Shown here piece after piece: positions 1 through 6,576 of a stretch of DNA of 11,406 nt (position 1 is the first letter of the stretch; every line of letters starts with the position of its first letter). The DNA comes from Dehalococcoidia bacterium (GTDB lineage: Bacteria > Chloroflexota > Dehalococcoidia > Dehalococcoidales > G020351185), in assembly GCA_030635945.1 (NCBI GenBank), contig DAOVXW010000009.1, forward strand, positions 1 through 11,406. Direction: 5' to 3'. A model generated the notes under the pieces. That model was not told the DNA's origin. It ran no database searches and saw nothing but the letters and a program-made list of their open reading frames with translations. A program made the position numbers and the translations under genes.

Positions 1-218
1 CACGTGCCTGCAATAAACGCAACTGCTGTCGCCATCCAGGGGTTTACATTGAGCGAGATTAAGACAGCAGCCACCGCGCCACCAAGCGGAAAGCTTCCGT
101 CTACGGTGAGATCAGGAAAAGCAAGCACGCGAAAGGTGATATATACACCTATCGCCACAAGACCATATGCCAGCCCTTCATAGAAGGAAACGGGCAACAA
201 ATTACCTATAAAATCCAA
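1..218 (-). CDS. ABC transporter permease, N-terminal part (cut by window edge)
   Basis: The minus strand reads 72 codons from a TTG start to the window edge. The peptide is hydrophobic, with likely membrane segments around residues 12-30, 43-56 and 60-72. It carries the run FPDLTVDGSFPLGGAVAA (residues 34-51), typical of the COG4120 permeases (BPD_transp_2 type) that partner TrpX-like binding proteins. The gene lies 75 bases behind the binding-protein gene on the same strand, the usual order for this uptake system, with the ATPase gene expected beyond the window. The TTG start is chosen because AAGGA lies seven bases upstream and no ATG or GTG is available nearby. The protein should form the inner-membrane channel. 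The substrate cannot be read from the sequence; tryptophan or tyrosine is known only for the pneumococcal relative. The family call is fairly safe and the start less so. Confidence 0.8.
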   Translation of the reverse strand, partial: MDFIGNLLPVSFYEGLAYGLVAIGVYITFRVLAFPDLTVDGSFPLGGAVAAVLISLNVNPWMATAVAFIAGT

Positions 219-293
219 GTCTAATTCCTTGTTGCAGAAGTCTAGACCAGTATCTTACCCATATAAATCCGGCTAGGCTAGTTGCACTAGAAC

Positions 294-1292
294 CTATTCT
301 GTATATGTTGTTAGCGCCTTATCCAATATTGACTGGGGAATGGTTACTCCAAACCTTTCTGCTGCTGCAGTATTCACCGAATAGCTAAAGACTTTACCCA
401 GCTCTACGGGTATGTCAGTAGCGCTGGTTCCATTCAATATCTTAACCGCCATCTCTCCTGTCTGATAGCCTACATCATAATAATCAAATCCCAGGCTGGC
501 TATGCCACCCCTCTCAATTGACGGGTCATCAGACGGGAAGAATGGTATCATATTATCCTCACAGACCCCAATCACTGCCTCAAGCCCTGAGACCACGGTG
601 TTATCAGTACCGACCCAGATGACGTCAACCCGCCCCACTAGTGATTGAGTGGCAGCCAGAATATCGGCACTGCTGGATACCGTCGCCTCCACTACCTCAA
701 TATCTAAAACCGAGCATACACCCTTAAGTGCAGCCACCAGCACTATTGAGTTAGTCTCGCCGGCATTATAAACTGTACCTATCCTTGTAGTCTCTGGAAC
801 TATCTCCAGAATCAGGTCAACAGTACTATCCATCTCGATCATGTCACTGGTTCCGGTTACATTTTCACCCGGGTGGTCCCAGTTGATGACCAGCTGAGCG
901 GCTACCGGGTCGGTGACAGCACAAAAGAGGACTGGAATATCTGTTCCTTCGGTAGCATTAACACACTGCTGACTAACAGTGGTACCAAAACTATAGATTA
1001 AATCCACCTTATCACTAACAAATTTCTGGGCAATAGCCTGCTCAGCCGATGCATCACCCTCGGGGTTTTGAAAGTCATACTCCACATCCTCGCCCTCTAT
1101 AAATCCAGCATCGGTTAAGGCATCAATAAAACCCTGCCTCGCATCTTCCATAGCGGGATGAGTGAAAAGTTGGGTTAAGCCTATTTTATACATCTCTGTT
1201 GATTGGCAACCAGTTATAGGTACCATTGCCATAGCTAGCACGACAATCATGCTCAAACATAGTATTGTTTGCAATAAACCCTTTCTTATCAT
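294..1292 (-). CDS. ABC transporter substrate-binding lipoprotein (TrpX-like, ABC_sub_bind family)
   Basis: This 332-residue protein starts with a lipoprotein signal: MIRK, a hydrophobic stretch (residues 5-24) and the lipobox ITGC with the lipidated Cys at 29. The mature part is a two-lobe periplasmic-binding fold of the PF04392/COG2984 family. Family landmarks are VTDPVAAQLV (126-135), PGENVTGTSD (141-150), YNAGETNS (175-182) and the C-terminal YQTGEMAVKILNG (276-288). Length is normal for the family. An excellent ribosome site (AAAAGGAGG, 1298-1306) lies five bases before the ATG. It should be anchored outside the membrane and deliver ligand to the permease encoded just downstream. The pneumococcal homologue TrpX binds tryptophan or tyrosine, but the ligand here is not known. 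The 75-base gap to the permease suggests one transcript. Confidence 0.93.
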   Translation of the reverse strand: MIRKGLLQTILCLSMIVVLAMAMVPITGCQSTEMYKIGLTQLFTHPAMEDARQGFIDALTDAGFIEGEDVEYDFQNPEGDASAEQAIAQKFVSDKVDLIYSFGTTVSQQCVNATEGTDIPVLFCAVTDPVAAQLVINWDHPGENVTGTSDMIEMDSTVDLILEIVPETTRIGTVYNAGETNSIVLVAALKGVCSVLDIEVVEATVSSSADILAATQSLVGRVDVIWVGTDNTVVSGLEAVIGVCEDNMIPFFPSDDPSIERGGIASLGFDYYDVGYQTGEMAVKILNGTSATDIPVELGKVFSYSVNTAAAERFGVTIPQSILDKALTTYTE

Positions 1293-1339
1293 AAAAACCT
1301 CCTTTTATATTTCTGGGTTATCTGTGTAAAAGAATTTAG

Positions 1340-1367
1340 ATTATATACTCCACCTCCTCTTTCAACA
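1340..1367 (-). promoter_or_regulatory. possible promoter of the binding-protein gene
   Basis: On the minus strand a perfect TATAAT (1340-1345) lies about 48 bases upstream of the lipoprotein ATG. The best -35 partner, TGTTGA (1362-1367), is 16 bases away and a poor match. A purine-rich GAGGAGGTGGAG sits between them. The -10 is the only convincing part. Confidence 0.27.
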
Positions 1368-1470
1368 GTCTTCTTAATTGGTTATTATATCAGCTTTTAC
1401 CTACTTATTCTACAATTGGCTTCTTTAGACATTTTATACCAGGAGGATTGGTGGGTAATAACTGGCTAAT

Positions 1471-1488
1471 ATTATAGTTAACTATAAT
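1471..1488. repeat. perfect 18-bp palindrome over the GNAT stop codon
   Basis: ATTATAGTTAACTATAAT reads the same on both strands. It covers the stop codon of the GNAT gene (1482-1484) and ends upstream of the lipoprotein gene. It is AT-rich, has no following T-tract, and could form only a weak hairpin. A protein-binding site is as likely as a transcript-end structure, and chance in AT-rich DNA is possible. Confidence 0.5.
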
Positions 1489-1925
1489 TGGATCTCCATC
1501 TTTACGTGTGAAATACCAGCTTCATTGAAGGGCATACCTGATTCAACAAAGCCACATGCTTTATAGAAGGGGGCTGCCAAGCATTGAGCATGGACAATAA
1601 TTTTGTTTATGTTTTTTGTTTTCAACTCTCCATTTAGAAATGATATGATTTTACTGCCAACACCTTTTCGGCGAAAGGTTTTCAAAATAGCCATTCTCTC
1701 TATTTTAGCCACACCTGGACTTGTAAAAAGAACTCTAGCCGTGCCGATAATTCTCTCACGATACTGAACCACCATATGCAATGCTTTACTATCACAGCCG
1801 TCAAGCTCCAGGTCTTCTGAGATACCTTGTTCCTCGACAAAAACCCCTTTCCTTACTTGAAAAGCTTCCTTTAGTTCATCATCGCTTTCTACGAACTTGT
1901 AGTTTAGTTTAAGCATAAAATTCAT
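1482..1925 (-). CDS. GNAT-family N-acyltransferase (YjcF/ElaA-like)
   Basis: This 147-residue protein is a complete GNAT fold. The N-terminal part carries the subgroup signature FQVRKGVFVEEQGI (22-35) followed by ELDGCD (40-45). The acetyl-CoA pyrophosphate-binding loop is IERMAILKTFRRKGVG (75-90), with the RxxGxG pattern at 85-90. The last part, FYKACGF (120-126) and FNEAGISHVKM (133-143), is also typical of the YjcF/ElaA group. The acceptor substrate of this group is generally not established, so none is proposed. No clear ribosome site precedes the first ATG. Met4 is an alternative start but has none either. The gene is AT-richer than its neighbours: three 60-base rows counted by hand give 35-42% GC, against 55% in a row of the lipoprotein gene. 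It stands alone, divergent from the macro-domain gene. Confidence 0.87.
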   Translation of the reverse strand: MNFMLKLNYKFVESDDELKEAFQVRKGVFVEEQGISEDLELDGCDSKALHMVVQYRERIIGTARVLFTSPGVAKIERMAILKTFRRKGVGSKIISFLNGELKTKNINKIIVHAQCLAAPFYKACGFVESGMPFNEAGISHVKMEIQL

Positions 1926-2047
1926 ACAGGTTAAAGAATAACATACATTGCAAAATTATGGATTATTACATCAACCTTAAAACACGCTAGAATGTGAGAA
2001 TAAAATAGCATATACTACTTAATATGAAGTTTACCTTGGATTAATTT

Positions 2048-2593
2048 GTGAGAATAGAAATTAACAACAGAGAACTCATGCTGCTTGAAGGTGACATCAC
2101 CATAAGTTCTTCAGAAGCGATAGTCAATGCGGCAAATTCAAGTTTAATGGGCGGCGGAGGAGTGGATGGGGCAATACACAGGGCAGGCGGTCCGGCTATT
2201 CTTAGGGAATGCAAACAGATAGTTGAAAAACAGGGAAAATTACCAGCGGGTAAGGCCGTAATAACCACAGGCGGCAACCTAAAAGCAAAGTATGTTATCC
2301 ATACCGTTGGCCCCGTCTGGCATGGCGGAGACAAGAATGAAGCCAAATTATTGACGAGTAGCTATAGAGAAAGCCTTAAACTGGCCGAAGATAAACATAT
2401 AGGTTCGATTTCCTTCCCTTCGATAAGTACAGGGGCATTTGGTTATCCTGCATATAAGGCAGCAAAAGTGGCGTTGAAAACTGTGGTTTTATTCCTGAAA
2501 GATGAAGCTTCTTCTGTAAATAAAGTTGTATTTGTGTTGTATGATTACAATACATATGACGCCTATCAGGTTGCCTTATCCGAAATAATATGA
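2048..2593 (+). CDS. ymdB: macro-domain ADP-ribose hydrolase / O-acetyl-ADP-ribose deacetylase (YmdB-like)
   Basis: The 181-residue protein is a single macro domain closely resembling Escherichia coli YmdB along its whole length. The ADP-ribose pocket is intact: EGDIT (14-18), IVNAANSSLMGGGGVDGAIH (25-44), HTVGPVW (85-91) and SISTGAFGYP (125-134). Asn30 and Asp40 fall where the YmdB catalytic residues Asn25 and Asp35 lie. It should hydrolyse O-acetyl-ADP-ribose or remove mono-ADP-ribose from proteins in the cytoplasm. The start is GTG; a weak GGA lies seven to eight bases upstream. Starting at Met11 would remove the first beta strand, so the GTG is preferred. No ADP-ribosyltransferase or sirtuin gene is adjacent, so a toxin-antitoxin role is not supported. 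It runs divergently from the GNAT gene across 122 bases. Confidence 0.93.
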   Translation: MRIEINNRELMLLEGDITISSSEAIVNAANSSLMGGGGVDGAIHRAGGPAILRECKQIVEKQGKLPAGKAVITTGGNLKAKYVIHTVGPVWHGGDKNEAKLLTSSYRESLKLAEDKHIGSISFPSISTGAFGYPAYKAAKVALKTVVLFLKDEASSVNKVVFVLYDYNTYDAYQVALSEII

Positions 2594-2744
2594 AATATCG
2601 CGTTAAGCATTATTTTCATCTTGAACAGACCTGCTAATCTATCTCCAGCAATAACTATAAGCCAGATATACCGTTTCAACAAGGTGATAATAACAAGTGA
2701 TATAAATAAGTTCCTGGCTTTCCGTGAAGTTCTAAGTTACTTTA

Positions 2745-2822
2745 TGTCAACTGTTTTAAAGGACATGCCTCAGTGCAGCAACCACATTTGATATATTCTT
2801 GCTGTCGAATGCATTTTTCACT
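2745..2822 (-). pseudogene. possible remnant of a 4Fe-4S cluster protein
   Basis: On the minus strand, 26 codons between a TAG (2823-2825) and a TAA (2742-2744) read with a Cys spacing like a ferredoxin cluster motif: EKC, then YIKCGCCTEACP. The expected first Cys of CxxCxxCxxxCP is a Tyr. There is no start codon and no extension in frame, so this is at most a decayed fragment. Chance is a real alternative. Confidence 0.2.
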
Positions 2823-2827
2823 CTATT

Positions 2828-2855
2828 TTGTTCTGGCTAACCAAAATGCTACAAT
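2828..2855 (+). promoter_or_regulatory. probable promoter of the cyclophilin gene
   Basis: A -10 box TACAAT (2850-2855, five of six consensus bases) lies 16 bases after TTGTTC (2828-2833, three of six). It sits about 26 bases upstream of the cyclophilin ATG. A good ribosome site, GAAAGGA, follows at 2870-2876. Confidence 0.42.
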
Positions 2856-2881
2856 TCACCTAAATACATGAAAGGAAGCTT

Positions 2882-3352
2882 ATGAACTATTCAGCACCAC
2901 CATCAATGACAATTGATGCCACCAAGCAATATATTGCTACCATCGAGACAGAGAAAGGTAAATTAGTATTGGAGTTATTTGCCGGTGATGTTCCATTGAC
3001 GGTAAACAATTTCGTATTCCTTGCACGTGACGGCTTTTATAATGGCACGATATTCCACCGTGTTATACCCGGGTTCATGGTTCAAGGGGGAGATCCCACC
3101 GGAACGGGTAGAGGCGGGCCCGGATACAGGTTTGCTGACGAGTTTACAAAGCATATCCATAATGCCGGGACGCTATCAATGGCTAATGCCGGCCCCGATA
3201 CTAACGGTTCGCAATTTTTCATTACTTATGCTCCACAGCCTCATCTTAACGGTAAACACTCGGTATTCGGGCAGCTGGTAAGCGGGATGGATGTTCTAGA
3301 AACAATAGTCAACGGTGACATCCTGACAGGAATAACTATAGAGGAAAAATAA
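2882..3352 (+). CDS. cyclophilin-type peptidyl-prolyl cis-trans isomerase
   Basis: This 156-residue protein is one cyclophilin domain that speeds cis-trans rotation before prolines during protein folding. The catalytic surface is visible: [19 protein letters not shown] (58-76), with Arg60, Phe65, Met66 and Gln68 in the places of CypA Arg55, Phe60, Met61 and Gln63; then [23 protein letters not shown] (108-130). The cyclosporin-contact Trp121 of human CypA is His here, common in bacteria and usually linked to weak drug binding. There is no signal peptide or membrane segment, so it is cytoplasmic. GAAAGGA lies five bases before the ATG. The gene appears to be a single-gene unit with its own promoter and converges on the methyltransferase gene, whose stop is 17 bases away. 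Confidence 0.96.
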   Translation: MNYSAPPSMTIDATKQYIATIETEKGKLVLELFAGDVPLTVNNFVFLARDGFYNGTIFHRVIPGFMVQGGDPTGTGRGGPGYRFADEFTKHIHNAGTLSMANAGPDTNGSQFFITYAPQPHLNGKHSVFGQLVSGMDVLETIVNGDILTGITIEEK

Positions 3353-3369
3353 TTCTATTGTTTTGAGAT

Positions 3370-4149
3370 TCAATATTTATGACAGCTCAAATACATACAG
3401 ATTGCGCCGCAAACCGCAACATTCAGCGATTCCGCCTTCCTTTGGGCCATTGTTATTTTTAATCTGTAATCGGCTGCCTTGAGTATTGATTCTGAAAGTC
3501 CGGCTGCCTCGTTGCCCAGCGCAAGCAGGAGTTTGTTCTGGCGCTGAAGAACCGAAGGCTCCTCTTTCCCGCTGAGATCCGCAGCTACAATGCAGAATCC
3601 TTCTTGTTTTAACTTCTTTACGAGCTCTATGTACCGGGGGGTTCTTCTGATCCACAAAGATAATACCGTACCCGCAGTTGACTGAACGCATTTTGGGGAT
3701 AGAGGATCGGCACATTTTTCTGTCAGGATAACACCAGAAAAACCGAAGGCTGCGGCAGTACGTATGAGAGTGCCGACATTTCCCGGATCCTGAACGTCTT
3801 CCAGCAACAGTATTTTTTCACCGGTTTTCTCCGGAAGTTTATCGTAGTAGATATCAAGGGGCAGGCGGACGATGGCGATTATTCCCTGGGGTGTTTTTGC
3901 AGAACAGATAGAGCGCAACTGACTATTGGTAATGAGGCGGCTTGTATATTTGCGGTAAAAAGGAGACAGCTCTTCCGCGGATAAAATTTCAATTATTTCT
4001 CCCGGATTATTGCTGATTATCTGCTTAATGGCTTTATCCCCTTCAACGATAAATGCTTCAGCTTCAAGCCTCCCCTTGCCTGCGGCAAGGCTCTTGTACC
4101 ATTTGATAGGTTTTAGTGCATTACCCCTGTAATCGGGCGCAATTAACAT
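3370..4149 (-). CDS. SpoU/TrmH-family RNA 2'-O-ribose methyltransferase
   Basis: The 259-residue protein has the two-part layout of this family. Residues 20-95 form the substrate-binding domain (FIVEGDKAIKQ, 33-43), and residues 112-253 form the knotted SPOUT methylase. All three motifs are present: motif 1 DVQDPGNVGTLIRTAAAFG (118-136) with Asn124 and Arg130; motif 2 LALGNEAAGLS (209-219) with Glu214; motif 3 AESLNVAV (239-246) with Ser241 and Asn243. It should use S-adenosylmethionine to methylate the 2'-OH of a ribose in rRNA or tRNA. The target nucleotide cannot be told from the sequence, so no symbol is given. The ATG has only a weak upstream GGG about twelve bases away. It diverges from the ABC-F gene, with 195 bases between, and ends close to the cyclophilin gene with no obvious terminator between them. 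Confidence 0.93.
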   Translation of the reverse strand: MLIAPDYRGNALKPIKWYKSLAAGKGRLEAEAFIVEGDKAIKQIISNNPGEIIEILSAEELSPFYRKYTSRLITNSQLRSICSAKTPQGIIAIVRLPLDIYYDKLPEKTGEKILLLEDVQDPGNVGTLIRTAAAFGFSGVILTEKCADPLSPKCVQSTAGTVLSLWIRRTPRYIELVKKLKQEGFCIVAADLSGKEEPSVLQRQNKLLLALGNEAAGLSESILKAADYRLKITMAQRKAESLNVAVCGAICMYLSCHKY

Positions 4150-4303
4150 AGTATCTTTACCCTTTGTATATATCCGCTTTGTAATCTGTCATTAAAATTA
4201 TCTTAATAGTATCACAGGATTTTTGTTTCAGCGAACTTTATCACCACCTTCTGTACTAATAATCAGTATTCTTAAGCAGCCTTTTCCCCAAATAACCATA
4301 TAT

Positions 4304-4332
4304 TTCAATTGTGGCAGCATTATCTGTATAAT
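4304..4332 (+). promoter_or_regulatory. possible promoter very close to the ABC-F start codon
   Basis: A perfect TATAAT (4327-4332) ends only 12 bases before the ABC-F ATG. TTCAAT (4304-4309), three of six -35 bases, is spaced by 17. If this is used, transcription would begin about six bases before the ATG, giving an almost leaderless mRNA. This fits the lack of a proper ribosome site: only GGAA touching the ATG is seen. Confidence 0.33.
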
Positions 4333-4344
4333 TATTAACTGGAA

Positions 4345-6333
4345 ATGCTAAACATATCAGACATATCAAAGTCTTACGGCGACCAGATACTGTTCGAAGC
4401 TGTTACCTTTAACGTGAGAGCAAGAGACCGCATAGCTATCATTGGGCCGAACGGCTCAGGAAAGACAACGCTGTTTAATATTATCGCTGGTGATACAACC
4501 ACCGATTCCGGCAGTGTGAATTTGCAGAAAGGTATTACAGTTGGCTATATGGAGCAGGAAATCAGCTGCTCTGACAAAAAGCGGTTGCTTGATGATGTCG
4601 CCGGTGCTTCAACCGCAATAGGTAAACTGGCGCATAAGATACAGGTTATTCAGGAAGAACTGGCGGGTGAAATGGATGAGGGAAACTCTAAGAAACTTCT
4701 GAATGAACTGGGTGAGCTTCAGCATCATTTCGAATTTGCCGGTGGCTATAATGCTGAACACGAAGCTAAAACTGTTCTTTCCGGGCTGGGATTTAAACAG
4801 GAGGATTTCGGCCGCCCTTTAACCGACTTCAGCGGCGGGTGGCTTATGCGTGCTGCACTGGCTAAACTTCTTCTTCTTTCCCCTGACGTGCTATTACTTG
4901 ACGAGCCGACAAACCATCTTGACCTGGAGTCCTGTATATGGTTTGAGCGTTATCTGGAAGGCTATCAGGGTGCAATACTCGTTGTGTCACATGACCGGGC
5001 ATTCCTGAACCGGGTAGCGAGCAAAGTTTTTGCCCTGGAACAGGACAAAGCAATATTCCACCATGGCAATTATGACAGTTTCGTCATTGCCAGAAAGAAA
5101 GATCTTGAAATTTCAGAAGCTACTGCCAGAAGGCAGGGGCTCAAAATAAAGAAAGAGATGCGTTTCATAGAACGGTTTCGTGCCAAGAATACCAAGGCAA
5201 CCCAGGTTCAGAGCCGGATAAAACAGCTTGCCAGGATAGATAGAGTGGTAGTCCCCAGGGCAACCAGAAAAATGCATTTCTCCTTCCCCAAACCGGCAAG
5301 GAGCGGAGAAAAGATTATCACTCTCAAGAATATCCTCAAGGCTTATGATGAAAATATTATTTATAATAACTTGAATCTAGTTCTTAATCGTGGAGATAGA
5401 GTAGCCCTTGTTGGACCCAACGGTGCCGGCAAAACAACCCTGCTCAAAATCCTGGCAGGCGTGTTGCCATTTGAGGATGGCAAGCGTGAACCGGGTCATA
5501 ATGTCAACACTTCCTATTACGCCCAGTATCAGCTTGAGCTTCTAAACCCGGCGAATGATGTCGTTTCAGAACTTCGTTGCGCTGCTCCGGATGAAACAGA
5601 GCAAAAACTTAGAGGGATTCTCGGCGCATTCCTTTTCAGCACTGATGATGTCTATAAAAAGGTATCCGTTCTTTCCGGAGGTGAGAAAAGCCGCCTGGTG
5701 ATAGCAAAGATGCTGATAAAGCCGGCAAACTTCCTTCTGATGGATGAGCCGACAAATCACCTTGATATTGCCTCGCGGGAGATACTGACTGATGCACTGG
5801 AAGAATATAACGGAAGCCTTTGCTTCATCACGCATGACCGCACGCTAATCCGCCAGATTGCAAACAAAATAATAGAAGTAAAGAATGGAGAACTGCGGAT
5901 ATATAGCGGTAATTACGATGAGTATCTCAACTGGAAGGCGTCTTCGGGGCACGACATTTCAGATCCCTCTGAAATGTCAGCAGACACTACGACAGAGAAA
6001 GGTGTAGCCAAAGACAGACCACGCCAACACAAGTTAATAGAGGCAGAGCTAAGAAACAAATATTACCGCAAGAGTTCCCCCATTAAAAAACGAATACTAG
6101 AAATTGAAACCGAACTTTCAAAATATGAAAAACTATTGCAAGAAGTTGAGAAAATGTTTTCAAATGAAGAGCATTACGAGGATGGATCACGGATTGTCAC
6201 AACTATAAGCAAGCACCAGAAATTAAAAGCGTCTGTAAGTGTACTGATGGAAGAATGGGAGCGTCTTTCAACAGAACTTGAGGACATGAAAAAAGAATTT
6301 GAGAAATCAAAAAATGCAACGAAACTTAGTTAA
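4345..6333 (+). CDS. ABC-F family ATPase (ribosome-associated type)
   Basis: The 662-residue protein holds two ATP-binding cassettes and no membrane segments, the mark of ABC-F proteins, which act on the ribosome. Cassette 1 has Walker [10 protein letters not shown] (34-42), signature FSGGW (162-166) and Walker [14 protein letters not shown] (181-193). The inter-cassette linker spans about 240-315 and is Arg/Lys-rich ([18 protein letters not shown], 277-294). Cassette 2 has Walker [10 protein letters not shown] (357-365), LSGGEKSR (443-450) and [12 protein letters not shown] (463-474). Both catalytic Glu (187, 468) are kept. A Lys/Glu-rich C-terminal coiled coil occupies about 562-655, matching the CTD of longer members. 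The first signature (SGGW) resembles the YheS/Uup-like branch. Whether it confers antibiotic protection or serves translation in general cannot be decided. The ATG fits the family N-terminus ([13 protein letters not shown]) although its ribosome site is poor. Confidence 0.95.
   Translation: MLNISDISKSYGDQILFEAVTFNVRARDRIAIIGPNGSGKTTLFNIIAGDTTTDSGSVNLQKGITVGYMEQEISCSDKKRLLDDVAGASTAIGKLAHKIQVIQEELAGEMDEGNSKKLLNELGELQHHFEFAGGYNAEHEAKTVLSGLGFKQEDFGRPLTDFSGGWLMRAALAKLLLLSPDVLLLDEPTNHLDLESCIWFERYLEGYQGAILVVSHDRAFLNRVASKVFALEQDKAIFHHGNYDSFVIARKKDLEISEATARRQGLKIKKEMRFIERFRAKNTKATQVQSRIKQLARIDRVVVPRATRKMHFSFPKPARSGEKIITLKNILKAYDENIIYNNLNLVLNRGDRVALVGPNGAGKTTLLKILAGVLPFEDGKREPGHNVNTSYYAQYQLELLNPANDVVSELRCAAPDETEQKLRGILGAFLFSTDDVYKKVSVLSGGEKSRLVIAKMLIKPANFLLMDEPTNHLDIASREILTDALEEYNGSLCFITHDRTLIRQIANKIIEVKNGELRIYSGNYDEYLNWKASSGHDISDPSEMSADTTTEKGVAKDRPRQHKLIEAELRNKYYRKSSPIKKRILEIETELSKYEKLLQEVEKMFSNEEHYEDGSRIVTTISKHQKLKASVSVLMEEWERLSTELEDMKKEFEKSKNATKLS
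5953..5978. repeat. perfect 11-bp stem-loop inside the ABC-F gene
   Basis: GACATTTCAGA (5953-5963) and TCTGAAATGTC (5968-5978) are exact reverse complements around a TCCC loop. The hairpin encodes residues 537-545, in the junction between cassette 2 and the C-terminal coiled coil. A perfect stem of this size inside a coding region is unusual, but no function is shown. Confidence 0.6.
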
Positions 6334-6346
6334 AAACTTTAACTAA
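6326..6346. repeat. 9-bp stem-loop over the ABC-F stop codon
   Basis: TTAGTTAAA (6326-6334) and TTTAACTAA (6338-6346) pair exactly around an AAC loop, with the TAA stop at 6331-6333 in the left arm. It is AT-rich and lacks a T-tract, so it may be a weak transcript-end structure. Confidence 0.45.
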
Positions 6347-6395
6347 ACCAAAAGCCGGCACATAACCCGTCGAATAATACATCTATTATCCTAAC

Positions 6396-6421
6396 AGCCT
6401 TTTCTATTAGAAAAAAGGGCT
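6396..6421. repeat. imperfect hairpin between ABC-F and nifS
   Basis: AGCC (6396-6399) can pair with GGCT (6418-6421). The inner TTTTCT and AGAAAA arms pair once a short bulge is allowed. No T-tract follows in either direction. It may be part of the transcript-end region of two convergent genes. Confidence 0.25.
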
Positions 6422-6453
6422 AAAGATAAAATAAGGAAATAGTCGGAAATGAT

Positions 6454-6486
6454 AGGATGTTGGAAGATTTAATCTTCCAACATCCT
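6454..6486. terminator. 16-bp-arm inverted repeat between convergent genes, candidate bidirectional terminator
   Basis: AGGATGTTGGAAGATT (6454-6469) and AATCTTCCAACATCCT (6471-6486) are perfect reverse complements around one T. It is the strongest hairpin in the gap between the ABC-F gene (plus) and nifS (minus), where both transcripts must end. It lacks a T-tract on either side, so it is not a textbook intrinsic terminator. A repeat element or an RNA-stabilising 3' hairpin is possible instead. Confidence 0.42.
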
Positions 6487-6576
6487 GGTTATTAATACGG
6501 GAAATATCTTATCTGCGCGGCAGTTTGATAAACGATATATCGCCTTTTTAATTAGGGCAAGCCACCCCTTGGTCAT

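Noticed and set aside
1441..1477. AGGAGG followed by a GTG on the plus strand as a leader peptide
   Set aside because: The frame is only eight codons long and no plus-strand gene follows for 570 bases.
2041..2346. 101-codon minus-strand frame over the macro-domain gene
   Set aside because: It is antisense to a clear YmdB-like domain and its Pro/Ser-rich peptide is a typical shadow.
2048..2593. Macro-domain gene as an antitoxin of a DarTG-like pair
   Set aside because: No DNA or protein ADP-ribosyltransferase is adjacent, and the sequence is closest to the stand-alone YmdB type.
3021..3281. 86-codon plus-strand frame within the cyclophilin gene
   Set aside because: It is another frame of a clear cyclophilin and matches no family.
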